Source: Berberis thunbergii (lineage: Eukaryota > Streptophyta > Magnoliopsida > Ranunculales > Berberidaceae). From it: DNA of 64,000 nt. Positions 21,554 through 34,315 of the stretch are shown piece by piece (the first letter of the stretch is position 1; the number at the start of each line of letters is the position of its first letter). A program made the position numbers and the translations under genes. The notes under the pieces were generated by a model that did no database searches, was not told where the DNA came from, and worked only from the letters and a program-made list of their open reading frames with translations. The DNA is taken from NCBI GenBank assembly GCA_003290165.1, contig QNQO01000594.1:124001-188000 (forward strand), written 5' to 3'.

Positions 21554-22027
21554 ATGATTAGGGTTTTATTTTGTGAAGTTAAAGGACAGACTGCCCTTAA
21601 AATTTTAGTGGGGGCGAATAGCCACTCACCTTATAAGGAGATAAACCATTCTCTTCTTTCCCCAAAATTTTTCTTTCCCCAAAATTTTCTTTCTCCCACT
21701 GTGTTATCCTCTTCTACCCTAGCAATGAGCTTGACATGCGGCTTCGTTTGCTATGGAGAGGGGTTTTTGATGGCAGCTGACGACGGAAGGGTTGTGGCTG
21801 ATTGCAAGCAGGAGGGGATGACAATGTTGTTGGTAACTGTTGCGTGCCGCAGTGTATGCTGCGAGGGAGATGAATGGGTGGATTTTTTTAATAAAAGAGA
21901 AGAGTGGAATCGAGAGAGAGCTCGACCGAAGTTGTTGCCAACTTCCCGAGCAGCCAGCTCCGATCAATCCTTTAGCGGCGTGTGGTGTTGCGACAGAGAA
22001 CAATCGATGTGGCGATTAGAGGAGTGA
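21554..22027 (+). other. Unrecognised 157-codon ORF after a promoter-like stretch
   Basis: An open frame preceded by GATTAGGGTTTT (21547-21558), a telo-box-like word, and CT-rich sequence (21650-21720). The more plausible internal start is the ATG at 21725. The frame ends at 22025-22027 and the downstream sequence (GAGTGAGTTC) could be a donor-like site, so this could be a first exon. The predicted protein matches no family I recognise, and Cys/Trp-rich composition (SVCCEGDEWVDFF) is not diagnostic. I give no function; chance ORF is the main alternative. Confidence 0.2.
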
Positions 22028-23345
22028 GTTCATTTTCAATCTCTTCTTGCTTTGATTTTATTGATGCATTTCTTTGTTTACCCAGAATATGTTGTAGTTG
22101 TTTGATCAATTTGATTGGGTGTTTGATTGTTTAAGTTTATAGTTGAAGCATTTGTAGTCAGTGAGTTATCTTTATCTGCTTTCCTGAATGAATTTCTATG
22201 GAGCTGAGATTTTTTTTTTTACATTTTCATTATTGGTTTTGTTTATTTTATGTTTAATGCGGCAATAGGTCACTACACTGGTACTTTACTAGTTATTAGC
22301 TATTTAAGTTGACATGTTAATGACATTTCCATCAAGAAGTAAAACAGCTGATTGGTTCTTCTTTTATACAAATGTTGTGCTAAGATAAACCGAATCCAAC
22401 CCCTAGCCCAGTTTTTTTTTTTTTTTACCTATTCAATTTCAAGGAAATGATCCATTCTAAAAGCACAAGGGATGTGTTACCAATTGAAAAGTCGGTATCA
22501 TGATGAGCCACATCCACAAATTATATTTCCTTTTGATCATTATTAATTTCATATTATTTTAAATGCAACATTAGGACAAACTTACCCTGACTATCATATG
22601 AAATCTTCATTTGTTTCACATTTTTTTTTCTTCTGATTGGGTTGTCATTTTAATCTAATTAGAAAACCAAGTAAAATAATTGCTTCTTTAGCAAGTGGTA
22701 AAGATCTTGAGTACTATCAATTTGATGTCTTCCCCTGAAGTGCCAATCATGAATGCTTAGGGAACATTCTAGGATTTCATATTTTTCAGCATGAATACTT
22801 GTGGTATTCTATTTGTACCTAAGTTGTTAATGGGCAAGTGATTCAAGGAGGGGTTTGATCCCACGGCTAAGAAAAACTTTTCCTGTCTCAATGAGATGGT
22901 AGGTTCAAAATGTAATGGAAGTAAGGGAGTTGAGTAGGGAAAGACTGAGAATGGTGCAAGGGAAATATGTAACCTAGGGTTATTGGCCTTTTGCTTTGTG
23001 CAGAGCCCTTGAATCATTGAATGCAGTTGCATAATATTCTGTAAACTTGGTTAATCATGAATCCTAGAATGATGAAGATCCAAACATTGGATATGTTTTT
23101 AAGTGAAAGCATTGTGTTAAATGCTTTATCCTACTAATGATTGTGAAATGTCTTGTTCATTTGAAATCTTGATTATTTTGTTTAGTTGAAAATTTTGGTC
23201 AAACTAACCTAGTATTTGGCATGTCAAACTATCTTGCTCCTTGGACTTAAACATTAGTTATGGTAAATAACAGTTGTTTTTACAAGTTCATGTTAAACAT
23301 TAAGAAAAGCAAAATAGACTAAATCCAAAGAAGATTTGTAAGAAA
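22028..23345. other. AT-rich stretch without recognisable features
   Basis: It consists of T-rich, intron-like sequence, including an 18-T run near 22411-22428. I see no domain-bearing ORF, terminal repeats or target duplication. The ORF at 22769-23032 (- strand) is not supported by any family signature. Confidence 0.5.
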
Positions 23346-23734
23346 CTAGTGTAATACCCATGTCGTTGGCACTATTGCAGATTATATCATACTTTCACGA
23401 ATATGTTGAATACTCAAATTTGGGGTTTTATTTCAATTTCTAAAAACACTTGCATAATTGTCTATTACAACAGTTATGATGAATTAATTTTGTAAAAAGT
23501 TAATACTCTTGAAAAGTAAAACAATGTTAATAAAACTGGTCAACGCAACCAATGTGCTAAGGAATTTAATCTCCACCAAATGTCAGCTTAACTAAAAATA
23601 AAAAGGAAATATCCCATGTTTGTCGAAGTGAGTATTGGATAAAATTGATGCCCAATTTAGTAAACCAGCAGTTGAAGAAACATAATTTAATTAGGACAAA
23701 CATAATGGCATATTTGATTATGAAGAATATCAAG

Positions 23735-24642
23735 ATGAATATTTAACAAAAATTTAAAAGTATTTAAAATTTTGACAGAGCTTCCCCTTTTGCAATATTT
23801 AAACTTGTCATAAGCATTCGTACCTCACATAATTTGGCATTCACAAAAACTTGTTGTCTCAGCGCAATATATATTCACCGTTTTCAGTATTAAAAGAGTT
23901 TTTTTGGCAGTCGAAGAGACACACACACAATATCATTATATCCAAAATGTCATTTTTTGAATAAAGTAATTTATCTGAACATGTCATAAGAATAAAAAAC
24001 TCAAAATTTCGACAGAGTTTCCCTTGTATTTTTCAATATTGAAACCTGTCTGAACCTGTCATACAAATTTATAATGACAATCAATGCCATGAACACCAAA
24101 TAATATATCCACACACCAAAATAATATCAAAACATTTAAGTATATCAAAGCCATACATTATTTATACCTATACGCATTTAAAGAGCATGGTTTCCACCAT
24201 TTCTCTTTTAAAAAAATGAAAATAAAAGGAACCCACAATATACAAACATGGGTTACACTGCATATGTACATCAAAACTATGTATCACCAACTGCTTCAAA
24301 CATCTTCTACATCACATTATCAAATGACTCAGCGTCTATATGCATCAACTTTGAGCAAGGAGGGAATATGACTAAAATCTACAAATTTATCACACAAAAT
24401 ATTAGAAAAAAAATGTTAATAAAATAATCTATTTTCATTCATCTTTAGAGATAAACTACCTTATTTGCCAATTTCCAATGACGCCCACCATTATAATTTT
24501 GTTTTTTAATGGTTTTTTTGAACTCCTCGACAATTATATCCCAATTCTACAAAAATGTATAATAAATATTAGATTCATATCTTATGAAAGAAAAATATAA
24601 AAATCAATAGAAAATTTATTAAAACATACCTTTAAAAAAATC
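23735..24642 (-). other. Helitron 3' non-coding region with a ~245-bp imperfect duplication
   Basis: The phrase AAAATTT(T)GACAGAGCTTCCCCTT with following CAATATT..AACTTGTCATA (23765-23815) recurs as AAAATTTCGACAGAGTTTCCCTTG...CAATATTGAAACCTGTC (24003-24055). Otherwise AT-rich; no gene is seen. Confidence 0.5.
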
Positions 24643-26130
24643 TTACAACAAAACTTCTGGATAAACAATATTGGTTGTAGAATCCAGCACATCTTGAGGT
24701 AAAAGGACACTTATTCTATTAGAAGCTGTGCATCTAGATAATGCAACATAAAGTTGGCCATGGCTGAATACCGGTGTTCGTAAATCAACTCCAACGTATT
24801 TCACAGATTGTCCCTGCGACTTGTTTATCGTCATTGCATATGCCAACCGCACTGAAAATTGACGCCTTTTCATTTTGAAGGGAAACTCAGAAGATGATGG
24901 CGTTAAAGAGATTCTAGGAATGAAAACTAAATTGTCAGTCTTATCCCCATTTAAGATTTTTGCATCAATTATACGCGTTGCACAACGCATAACCATAAGA
25001 CGTGTTCCATTACAAAGTCCATCTTTAGGTGCGATGTTTCTCAACAACATAGTTGGACAACCTACTTTTAATTCTAACTTAAACGGCAGTAATCCAGAGG
25101 GATTAAGTGAGTTCAAATATTCAGTTGGATAACGGTTGGTAATGGAATGATCATTTTCAAAATGTTCCGCCATTTTATCTGCGACTAAATAAACAATGAT
25201 TTCTCCTGGAAAATCAGATAATGCAGCTTTGTTAATGTCACACACATCGTCATTTCTTGCTGAGAGAATTGTTCGCTCAGTCAAATAATTCGGAGACCCT
25301 GTGCCTATTACATTTAGTTGAGGATAAACCAAAGAAATTAGTTCACTTAAATCTTTGCACTTGTGCACCGTTGGTGGAATACGAATAACATCTTGTGCGG
25401 TGCTTCCAATCTATATAAAATAAAAATAATCAGTAATTAAAAAAATTGCATTGTTGTAAAAGGTAGAATTGTTTGCACAAAAATAATACCTCAGTCAAAA
25501 ACTTCGTAAACCCGTCATTGCCTACCCCATTGTCCAACCGCATATTCAAACTCAAAGTCAAAACTTGTATGTTTAACCAAAGCTTAGAATGCCTCAAAGA
25601 TGCAGCCACAATTTGCTCGCGAACTCCTTTGGGTATCACTGGCAATATCTGTCCAAAATCACCCCCAAGAACAACAGTAATACCACCAATTGACTTATTG
25701 GTGCTGTAAACGTCTTGTAGTGCACGATCAACTACTTCAACACAATATTTATGTTGCATCGGAACTTCATCCCAGATAATTAGTTTGGTCTCCCTGAATA
25801 ACTCAGCGTGCAATGACTGTTTACTAAACCTACACACTGAATTTTTCATGACATCCAGCGGAATACGAAACATTGAATGAGATGTTTTACCTCCCACTAA
25901 TAGTAACGCCGCAATTCTAGATGATGCAACGGTAATGACAATGTATCCAAGGCTGTGACATTTTGATGCAATGGCGTTGTATAAAAATGTTTTACCTGTT
26001 CCTGCACCTCCATTAAAAAAATGAATTCCTTTATTTTCAAGAACTGAAGTTACTATTGCAGTATAAGCAGAACGTTGTTCCTCATTAAGACGATCGACGG
26101 ATGATTGTGCATCGGATTCTTGACCATCAT
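24643..26130 (-). pseudogene. Helitron PIF1-type helicase domain
   Basis: Read on the - strand this has a Walker A (GGAGTGKT at 26012-25989), Walker B (LIIWDEVPM near 25780), motif [10 protein letters not shown], and downstream PIF1 C-terminal motifs ([34 protein letters not shown]), ending at the stop near 24643. A 60-90-nt intron (GTATTATTT...TTATATAG, about 25488-25412) interrupts it. In Helitrons this domain unwinds DNA for rolling-circle transposition and is fused behind the Rep domain. An in-frame TAA near 26136 separates it from Rep here. Within the helicase part I see no further break, so this region is better preserved than the N-terminal part. Confidence 0.88.
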
Positions 26131-26149
26131 ATTAAAGTTGTCGGTATTC

Positions 26150-28932
26150 CCATATGAGTTTGTTACCAACTATCATGTCCCAATTTTCAATTGGTAGGGG
26201 CATAGGTGGGAAATTCGTCAGATTTTCCCTCCTTCTTGAAGAAATTGATTTATGAGATACAAACCATAATCCAGAGTCTGAGCATCTGTTGGATTTGAAA
26301 TACCGAACCTTGTTCGAAGTTGGTGCAAAAGATTATCACATATATTCAGTGAGAACCTTGTCCATAGCAAATCTGGGTGAAGTGGATGACATTCCATTAG
26401 AATCACACTAAACAATCTTCTCAACTGATTCCCAGTTTTCATGATCGCAGCCTCTTCAAGGCACTGAATCCATTCATCATCATCTTCTAGGAGTCCTCGT
26501 GAGGTGCAAGCAAATTTGAAGGTGTCATGTAAAACATTGTCATATGTGTGCAAATGTTCAAATGATTGTGGCCCTTTCACAACCGTTAGAAGCAGTCGCA
26601 AATAAACCCTTTCACCTTCATGAGGACTGGCAAAGTACATTCTTCCAATTGCATAACCCTTTTTTTTCTTTTTGTCTACATTTTTTTTGATTTCTGCCAA
26701 ACAAAATGTTGGGGGAATTGATGGTAGGTAAATGTACTTGCAAACGGATCTACAGCACAACATGCAAAGAATGCAGTTAAAGTCGACATTTGGTGTCTAG
26801 CTCTAAGTAAAATTGATTGTGCTTGATCTATAGGATTGAACACAACATGATGCATTCTAGGTAAATGAAGCGCCAATCGAACCACTGTTGAATTTTCTTC
26901 GTGTAAAAGATGACCAAATATCCGCCAAGCTGCTTCTGGCGGTCCAATATATCGAGCATCAAGATATTGTTGGATTTCATCTACTCCCCCTAGTACCATT
27001 GTTGTTCTATCATGACCTTTATAAATGTACTTGTGTATGTATTTAACACATCTAATTCCCTCACACACTTCCACATTAATATGACAATCAAACATCCTTG
27101 AAAGATATGGATTATATGGCACCACATCTCTATTATATACTGGTTGCCCCTTCACATTATATACTCGACCAGTGTTGCGGCATCGATAAATAGGATATCC
27201 ATCTTGGCCCATTGTTGTTGTTTCTGAAAATTCGCGAGGATATCTTTTTGTGCACCTCCCATTCTCCATACACGGTGCTTCAGAATTTCGAGCACCACAC
27301 GGTCCATGCACCATACAATGTAAAACTGTTTGAAATAACATCGGATCTGTATCCAAGTCAGGAAATTCTGCACACACGATCTTATCAATTTGAGTGGTAG
27401 TGCGAATTTTTTGTAAATGGTGAAGGAATATAAGTGCGGGCATATGGGGTAGCCCATGCTTTTGGAATTCAATGGTAAAGACATGAGCTACAACATCACC
27501 GAATGTGCCTCTTTTGATAATCTTATCCATTAGACATTTTCTTTTTAACTCAAAAACTCGAGCTACTAAATCTTGGCAATCCGTAGGCTTTTGGTGAGGT
27601 AACAGAGCATCCATAATTTTAGGCCATTTTGGATTTGCAGTCATGGTTACGAAAACATCTGGATGATTGTTGTAATATGTGATAGCCATTGAATCTTGAA
27701 ATATCTCAAACATGTGTCTTGGACTACCAAGATGGGATGACGGCAAAATAAGTCGTTTCCCAACTTGATCTGGTCTTAACCCATCGGGCCCAATGTCCGT
27801 AAGATTTTCATAGAGCTCAGCCCTGAGCTTTGTTTGATTGTTCCTCGCATACATTAATCGATTTTGCTCTGTTGAAGCCCAAGCATCTACTAAAAACTCC
27901 TAGAACAATTTGCCACCTCTCAAAATTGTTGAGTACTCAGTTGGTCGTTCGAACAAACGATAACTGTAAAACTCCATTTGTGTAAGTCGTTTATTTGAAC
28001 ACCTATTAGTTGTAACATCCCACTGAGTTAATTCAGGTTCCCAACCTAAGTCGCCATATGAAAATAATAACACATAATTAAGCGGTAAGTAAGCTGGGTG
28101 ACAATCATTAATTTTCATCAACTCTTGATTTCCTCGCAAGTATACGACAATATCTCTGGTTGTGTTTACTTCAGGGACATCTCCAGGCAAAATAATTGAT
28201 ATTTCATTTTATGAAGGAAGATTGTAACGCCGCTGATCTTTATGACAACTATAGTGTAAATACACAGGTATGTTTTGGTCAACAGAATTTGTTTGATTCA
28301 GAATCTCATATGCTTGACGGTATTTTTCCACAAACACATCATACTGCAACAAATCATCTTGAATGATTTTGAGCACATCTAATCAAGCGTGGATTTCGAC
28401 AACTGCGGGTATGTAATGCTGAATCGGGATCATAAATGTAAAGTTGTGAATAAACTGCATCTTGGCCTTGTTGCGGAATTAACGCTCCCGTTTGATTTCG
28501 TAATTCTCCATGAATAATAAAGCTTGTGGGACCCCTCCCATTGAGTACCCTTGGCTCAAATTTATTACCAAGACTCGTAAATGCATTCGCAGCATTATAC
28601 TCGCGAATATGTGTACGAAAATTATTTGATTGAACATCATCTCCCTCATACAACACTTGAATCAATGGTAGAGGGGTAGATAACAGTGACAACTTCACCT
28701 TTCCTTGCAAACAACACGTTTCGAAAAAAGGATTCCTTAACGAAGATGCCTTCAATTTTTCATCTTTCCAATGTAGTGCTGAGCAATGAGGACACAAAAA
28801 ATTCATTTTGCCTAAGAAATGACGTGTTTCTTCTTGATGAGGTAGTGAATCAATTTCATGCTGGAAATCCAAACCACTATGACGGGAAGTATCGTCATTA
28901 GGAAGTCGATCATTTGTAATTGGCCTAAACAA
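26150..28932 (-). pseudogene. Helitron Rep (HUH) region and N-terminal domain
   Basis: On the - strand, N to C: a zinc-binding CPHCSALHW segment (about 28790), the Helitron_like_N part (28190-27900; MEFYSYRLFER), the Rep core (27854-26676; VFVTMTANPKWPKI, then EFQKHGLPHMPALIFLHH, then VKYIHKYIYKGHDR with the paired tyrosines), and the linker to the helicase (YAIGRMYFASPHEGERVYLRLLLT). Rep nicks and joins single strands. The HUH motif reads HMP at 27446-27438, so the second metal-binding His is missing. Breaks: frameshifts near 28375 and 26680, stops near 28210 (TAA) and 27900 (TAG). This copy is not functional. Confidence 0.88.
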
Positions 28933-28949
28933 ATTTTAAGAATATAATG

Positions 28950-30903
28950 AGTTAAAATTGAGAATACTTGATAAATTAAAATTATATGAGAAAATAGAAA
29001 AATAGAAGTATACATGTTTGTTGGTGCATTTGGGGATGCGTTAGGCATAGAAAGCGAACACCTCCTTGGTTGTTGTGGTGGCAACACATTTTGATCTAAC
29101 ATAGTAAAAGATTCATATCCATGCATCGGGGAGAGATGATATTGAGCACTGCCATTCGTGATTGTTGCCACTGCTTTTGTGGAAAAACGCGATCATTGGG
29201 TGTGAAAGAAGGAAAAGGTATTTGAACATGAGGCGTCCAACATAAAATTCCCTCTTTTTCTCGTCGCAAACGTTGTGCGGATGCACGTTTTGAATTATTA
29301 TTCTGAACATGTGGTCATCCTAAAATACATTTAAAATGGTAAATGATTACACACTAAAAGAATTAAGGCATGCATATAATCTAAATAATGAAAACGTGCA
29401 TAGAAAATGGGAAAATAAGAAGGGGCCTAATAAAACATACATGATATACTTTGAATCTAGGATAGTAAAGTAAAATAATAATAATAATAATAATAATAAT
29501 AAAGTTACGCACTTATACATACCTGGATAAATACCACTTTTTGTTTATCCTTTTGAATAGAACCGGAATTTTCCTTTCCCTTGCATAAAAAACTTAAGCA
29601 AATAAGCATAAGGATTTTGAAAAACATACAATTGGAGATATATAGTTCTAAAAACGTACCAAAATATATGGAAGTTCATCAATTCCCTTAGCAATAGGAG
29701 ATTTGGCAGGCCCTATTACATCACCTTTCGATGGTACCACATAGTTTACATTGTTCGCTATGTTTGTTGTCTTTACCTGTTACAAAACAATTAATATAAA
29801 TAATGCAGTACATAGATCAACACTCACATTGAATGTTAAGAATGTTGTACACACCCCAACAAATTTGTTTTTCCCCTTTTCGGCAATTGTGGCTTTTCGT
29901 TTCCTCCTTTGATCACTAACATTATAAATCGATGGTGCATCTATAAAATCTTTCCCTTATATGAGAATACCTTTTAATGGTATTGCGTGATTGTTGGGTA
30001 TGATTTTTGTTTTTCCTTTTCCCTAGAAAGAAACACACACGAATATAAAATAAAATTTCGAAGGTGTAAGGCTAAAGAAGCATATGTACATACTTATATA
30101 AAGAAACAAACACCAATATAAATTTTGTTAGAAAAAAACAGATGTACATACCCCAAAGCATTGGAGTTTGGATATTCTCTGTTTTGTAGTATTCACATTA
30201 GCAGTCAAGGTAGTGTCTAACTTAGGTTGATTTTTTTCTTTCTCTCGACGCAAACGTTGGCCTATCGCACGCTTGGAAACGTTATTGTCTACAGGGACAT
30301 TTTCTTTTCCCTTTCTCATATCCATAGTTGGCTTTAACAATAAAAAAATAGAGAACTTGGTATAAATAAATATGTATCTATTTATTGTTAGAAATAGTGG
30401 AAAAGGAAAAATAAATAGAAATAATACTTGTTGGTTGGGAACATTGGACCTGAGGCCATTGTCTATAAGAAATTGCTCCTAATAAAAGGATGACATGTTA
30501 AAATCATTGGCTAGTTTATTAAAAACTAAGTGAAAAGAGAAATTAACAAAATTTCTTACTGTCCTCGGCAAGTTTGAATCAACTTGCTCATCACGAACTG
30601 TAACCATGACGCCTTGTTTTTCTAGAAATTTGATCTATGGCAAAGTAAGTGAGTAATTTTAAGGTGATAATTGTCCAATTAAGGTGGAAAAACTATGTAT
30701 TTTTCTTACAGTTCCTTCTACGGCTGAATCCACCTGCAAACAAAAAATGTGTCATACATATGAGATAACCAATTTGAAGTAAGATGTAGTAGTATCAACC
30801 TACTATAGTACCTGTCCGAAAATCATCATTTCGGAGTAGGGTAGATTTTGAACTAAGTGGTCCATAATTACGGTCAGGTACAATGAAATGTTAGGGATCC
30901 CTG
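28950..30903 (-). other. Small N-terminal exons of the Helitron gene (interpretation)
   Basis: Short open stretches on the - strand end in good donors: ...MMIFGQ then GTACTATAG (about 30811), VDSAVEGT then GTAAGAAAA (about 30715), a stretch ending SNLPRT then GTAAGAAAT (about 30560), ...NVPNQQ then GTATTATTT (about 30428), and ...ISKLQCFG then GTATGTAC (about 30150). Plant Helitron genes commonly have several small exons of basic, low-complexity sequence before the conserved part. The 30128-30340 piece (RLRREKEKNQPKL) is such an exon. Function is not assignable. A (AAT)n microsatellite lies at about 29476-29501. Confidence 0.45.
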
Positions 30904-31297
30904 AAAAGAAGGAAATGTTTTTAGATTGCAACAAAAACTTTACAATTGAGCTATATTTTTGGACCAACCATCAATTCAATAAGCAATCCAACCATCAATT
31001 TAACCAAAATCGGGGACTATAAAATATCCATCATACATTAAGCTTCTGGAATTGACATTATTCTTTCAATCATATATTTTCCCATTGTAATTTTTCCATC
31101 AACTATGTTAAAAAACCCCCCAACACTTCAAAACTCAAAGCACTAAATGTCTGTTAGATCATAAGCACAATGTCTCAACCAATTCAAAACCAACCATTCA
31201 ATCAAATCATCTCATGATCAATACACTTAATTCATCCACTATGGTTCAAAATCACACTTCCATTAAAATCTTAGAGGTTCAAAAATTTTAAATTTTT

Positions 31298-32886
31298 GAC
31301 ACCTAAAATGGAGCACTAAGCAAGCAAGCATGCATGCTGCCTACGAAACTCCTATTCTTCAAGTTCTGATTGATCGAAAGCAGACATTCTCAACTACAAA
31401 TAGTATCAACCATTCATACATGTGATTGTGAAGGCAAATTCACAACCAATTCTCAATGGTAATTAACAATGCTAGATTAATATTGCTATTTCCAATTAAT
31501 TTCAACTACATGAAAATGGATTATTATTGCCAGATTATAATTGACACCTAAAATGGAGCACTAAGCAAGCAAGCTGCATGCATGTCTGCCTGCAAGCAAG
31601 CATGCATGCTGCCTACAACACTTCTATACTTCAAGTTTTTATTTTTCGAAAGCTAACATTCTCAACTACAAATAGTATCAACCATTCAGACATGAAAATT
31701 AACCACCAAATAAAACAAATCAGATTAACAACCAAATCAAACAAACCAATTCACAATGGTAATTAACAATGCCAGATTAATATTGCTATCCCCAATTAAT
31801 TTCATCTACATGAAAATGCTATACTTGCCAGATTATTATTGACACATAAAATGGAGCATTAAGCAAGCAAGCATGCATGCTGCCTATGACACTCCTATAC
31901 TTCAAGTTTTGATATTTCGAAAGCTGACATTCTCAACTACAAATAGTATCAATCATTCAGACATGAAAATTAACAACCAAATCAAACAAATCAAACAAAC
32001 CAATTCAAAATGGTAATTAACAATGCCAGATTAATATTGTTATCCCCAATTAATTTCATCTTCATGAAAATGTTATACTTGCCAGATTATTATTGACAAA
32101 AAAAATGGAGCACTAAGCAAGCAAACATGCTACCTGCCTGCAAGCAAGCAAGCATGCCTTCTGCGTTTTTGATTTTTAGAAAGCTAGCATTCTCAACTAC
32201 AAATAGTATCAATCATTCAGACGTAAAAATTAACAACCAAATCAAACAAACCAATTCACATTTGTAATTAACAATGCCAGATTAATATTGTTATCCCCAA
32301 TTAATTTCATCTACATGAAAATAGATTATTATTGCCAGATTATTATTGACACCTAAAATGGAGCAGTAAGCAAGCAAGCTGTCTGCCCGCCTACAAGCAA
32401 GCAAGCATGCATGCTGCCTACAACACTCCTATACTTCAAGTTTTGATTTTTTGAAAGCTGGCATTGTCAACTACAAATAGTATCAACCATTCAGACCTGA
32501 AAATTACAACCAAATCAAACAAATCAAACAAACCAATTCACAATGGTAATTAACAATGCCAGATTAATATTGCTATCCCCAATTAATTTCATCTACATGA
32601 AAATGCTATACTTGCCAGATTATTATCGACATAAAAAATGGAGCACCAAGCAAGTAAGCATGTTGTCTGCTTGCCTGCAAGCAAGCATGCATGTGCTTAC
32701 TGCCTACAACACTCCTATATTTCAAGTTTTGATTTTTCGAAAGTTGGCATTCTCAACTACAAATAGTATCAACCATTCAGACATGAAAATTAACAACCAA
32801 ATCAAACAAATCAGATTAACAACCAAATCAATTCACAATGGTAATTTACAATGCCAGATTAATATTGCTATCCCCAATTAATTTCA
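31298..32886 (+). repeat. Tandem repeat, six units of ~245-298 bp
   Basis: Units start at GACACCTAAAATGGAGCA or a variant at 31298, 31543, 31841, 32095, 32348 and 32628. Each contains AAGCAAGCAAGC followed by GCATGC/CTGCCT words of variable copy number, then CTTCAAGTTTTGATTTTTCG, CTCAACTACAAATAGTATCA, ATTCA(A/G)ACATG and AATGGTAATTAACAATGCCAG, ending in CCCCAATTAATTTCATCTAC. Length differences come mainly from the GCAAGC/GCATGC part and from AAATCAAACA repeats. It is non-coding; ORFs at 31578-31766 and 32543-32881 are readings of the repeat. Internal tandem arrays are frequent in plant Helitrons. Confidence 0.92.
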
Positions 32887-33170
32887 CCATTGAGGTTGAG
32901 TTTAGTCCAAGATCCAACAATTATTACAAATGGTAGTTTGGATTTAAAAAATAAACAAACAGCAAAGTGAAAAAGAGGATAAAAAGTATCATGCACATGT
33001 AGAATATGAAGTGTTCTCATGGCTGAGATATATGGTTGTTTTTTTATTCTTATCTTGTTAATTACGTGGCCGATATTAGTTAAATCAATCTTTGAAAAAC
33101 TTTCTTTTTCCAATATTTTGCAGTTTAGATCAATATCAATACCATTAGAAAAAATAGTAATTATTTGGTT

Positions 33171-33347
33171 ATTGAAAAACATTGTAACACATAACGTGTT
33201 GTAGGTTACAATACATTTGCCAAATGCTAAGCGGTAAGAGACACAACACCAGTATGCCAAAATACATCATTGTTGTGTTTCTTACGCTGTGCACTTGGGA
33301 AATTCAGTGTACCCTACAGCACGCCGTGTGTTACAATGTTTTTCAAT
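33171..33347. mobile_element. Foldback MITE, 177 bp
   Basis: Terminal inverted repeats ATTGAAAAACATTGTAACAC (left) and the same read inverted from 33347, extending with mismatches for about 40 bp (GTGTTGTAGG against GTGCTGTAGG). No ORF and no obvious target duplication. It sits in the intron-like sequence just upstream of the RAD5 exons. Confidence 0.75.
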
Positions 33348-33460
33348 ATAATAAAATAACTTCTTTTTTTCAAGTATGGTGGCACAAATGAAATTGAAAG
33401 GTTGGTTTTGTAGGCATGGGCGAAACGCTACAAATGATAGATACATTTTTCATTTTGTAG

Positions 33461-34315
33461 GATCCGTGGTGGAACCCAGCTGTGGAGGAACAGGCAGTCA
33501 TGAGAATACACCGTATTGGTCAAACTAAAAGGGTAGCAATCAAACGGTTCATTGTGAAGGTATGGTCTTCTGGACACCAAATTAGTATGTTCTCTTCTTT
33601 GAAATGTATTTTACAACTGAGAGCTGGAATATCTAGTTCGTAGATTGCTATCATTTGTGGGAATCCTTTTACCCTCTGGTCTGAAGCACTCTAGGTATCT
33701 GAATATATACATGGGACGGATTAGTAGCAGAAAAATTCTTGATAGTTTTGCGTGAAGACAGGTTAATAAATTTTTTTTTTTGAAGATGAACTCATCAGAA
33801 ATACCCCCTAGAACATAAGCTTGTCCTATATTTGGCGACAGTAACTGTAATGTTCTGATCTTAATAGGCAAGATTCATAGAATTTGTGCAGCTTTAACTT
33901 ACTGTTTTGGAGAGTTTTAAGTTTTTGTGAGCTGACCTACACAGGGAGGGCATTATTATCATGTAGGACTCGTGAAGATGCATTATGATGCCCTAAAATG
34001 TGAATCCAATTAGATTGGTCACGAACCTTAGTTAGGAAACTTTTGTCTTAAGCTATTAAGGTATCACCTTAGGTAATTTTAAGATCGTCAATGTATCATA
34101 TGGTTAGAATTTATCTCCTGGTGTTGCGAAGATGATTTTTTGTCTCCTGGTATATTTCCCCTAGAGAAACATACACAATTTAAGGTTGGTTGAATATTTT
34201 ATAGGGGACAATTGAAGTTGTTCAGGCTCGTAAGCAGCATTTGATATCTGGAGCCCTAACTGATCAAGAAGTACGCAGTGCACGTATAGAGGAACTGAAA
34301 ATGCTCTTCACGTAG
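33461..34315 (+). pseudogene. Last two exons of a RAD5-type SNF2 DNA repair helicase (gene fragment)
   Basis: Exon A (33461-33559, after acceptor TTTTGTAG, before donor GTATGG) encodes 33 residues: [20 protein letters not shown] and onwards, SNF2 helicase motif VI. Exon B (34205-34315, after TTTTATAG) encodes GTIEVVQARKQ, then SGALTDQEVRSARIEELKM to the TAG stop at 34313. This ending is that of plant RAD5A/RAD5B, which act in replication-damage tolerance. Exon phases match exactly, so it is genomic, not a cDNA copy. Relative to the family, a few residues (the EERM-type stretch) are missing at the start of exon B. No upstream helicase or RING exons exist in the window, so it is a fragment, probably captured by the Helitron. 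Confidence 0.85.

Noticed and set aside
31298..32886. Possible centromeric satellite
   Set aside because: Only six diverged units of unequal length, inside a Helitron, with no monomer of constant size.
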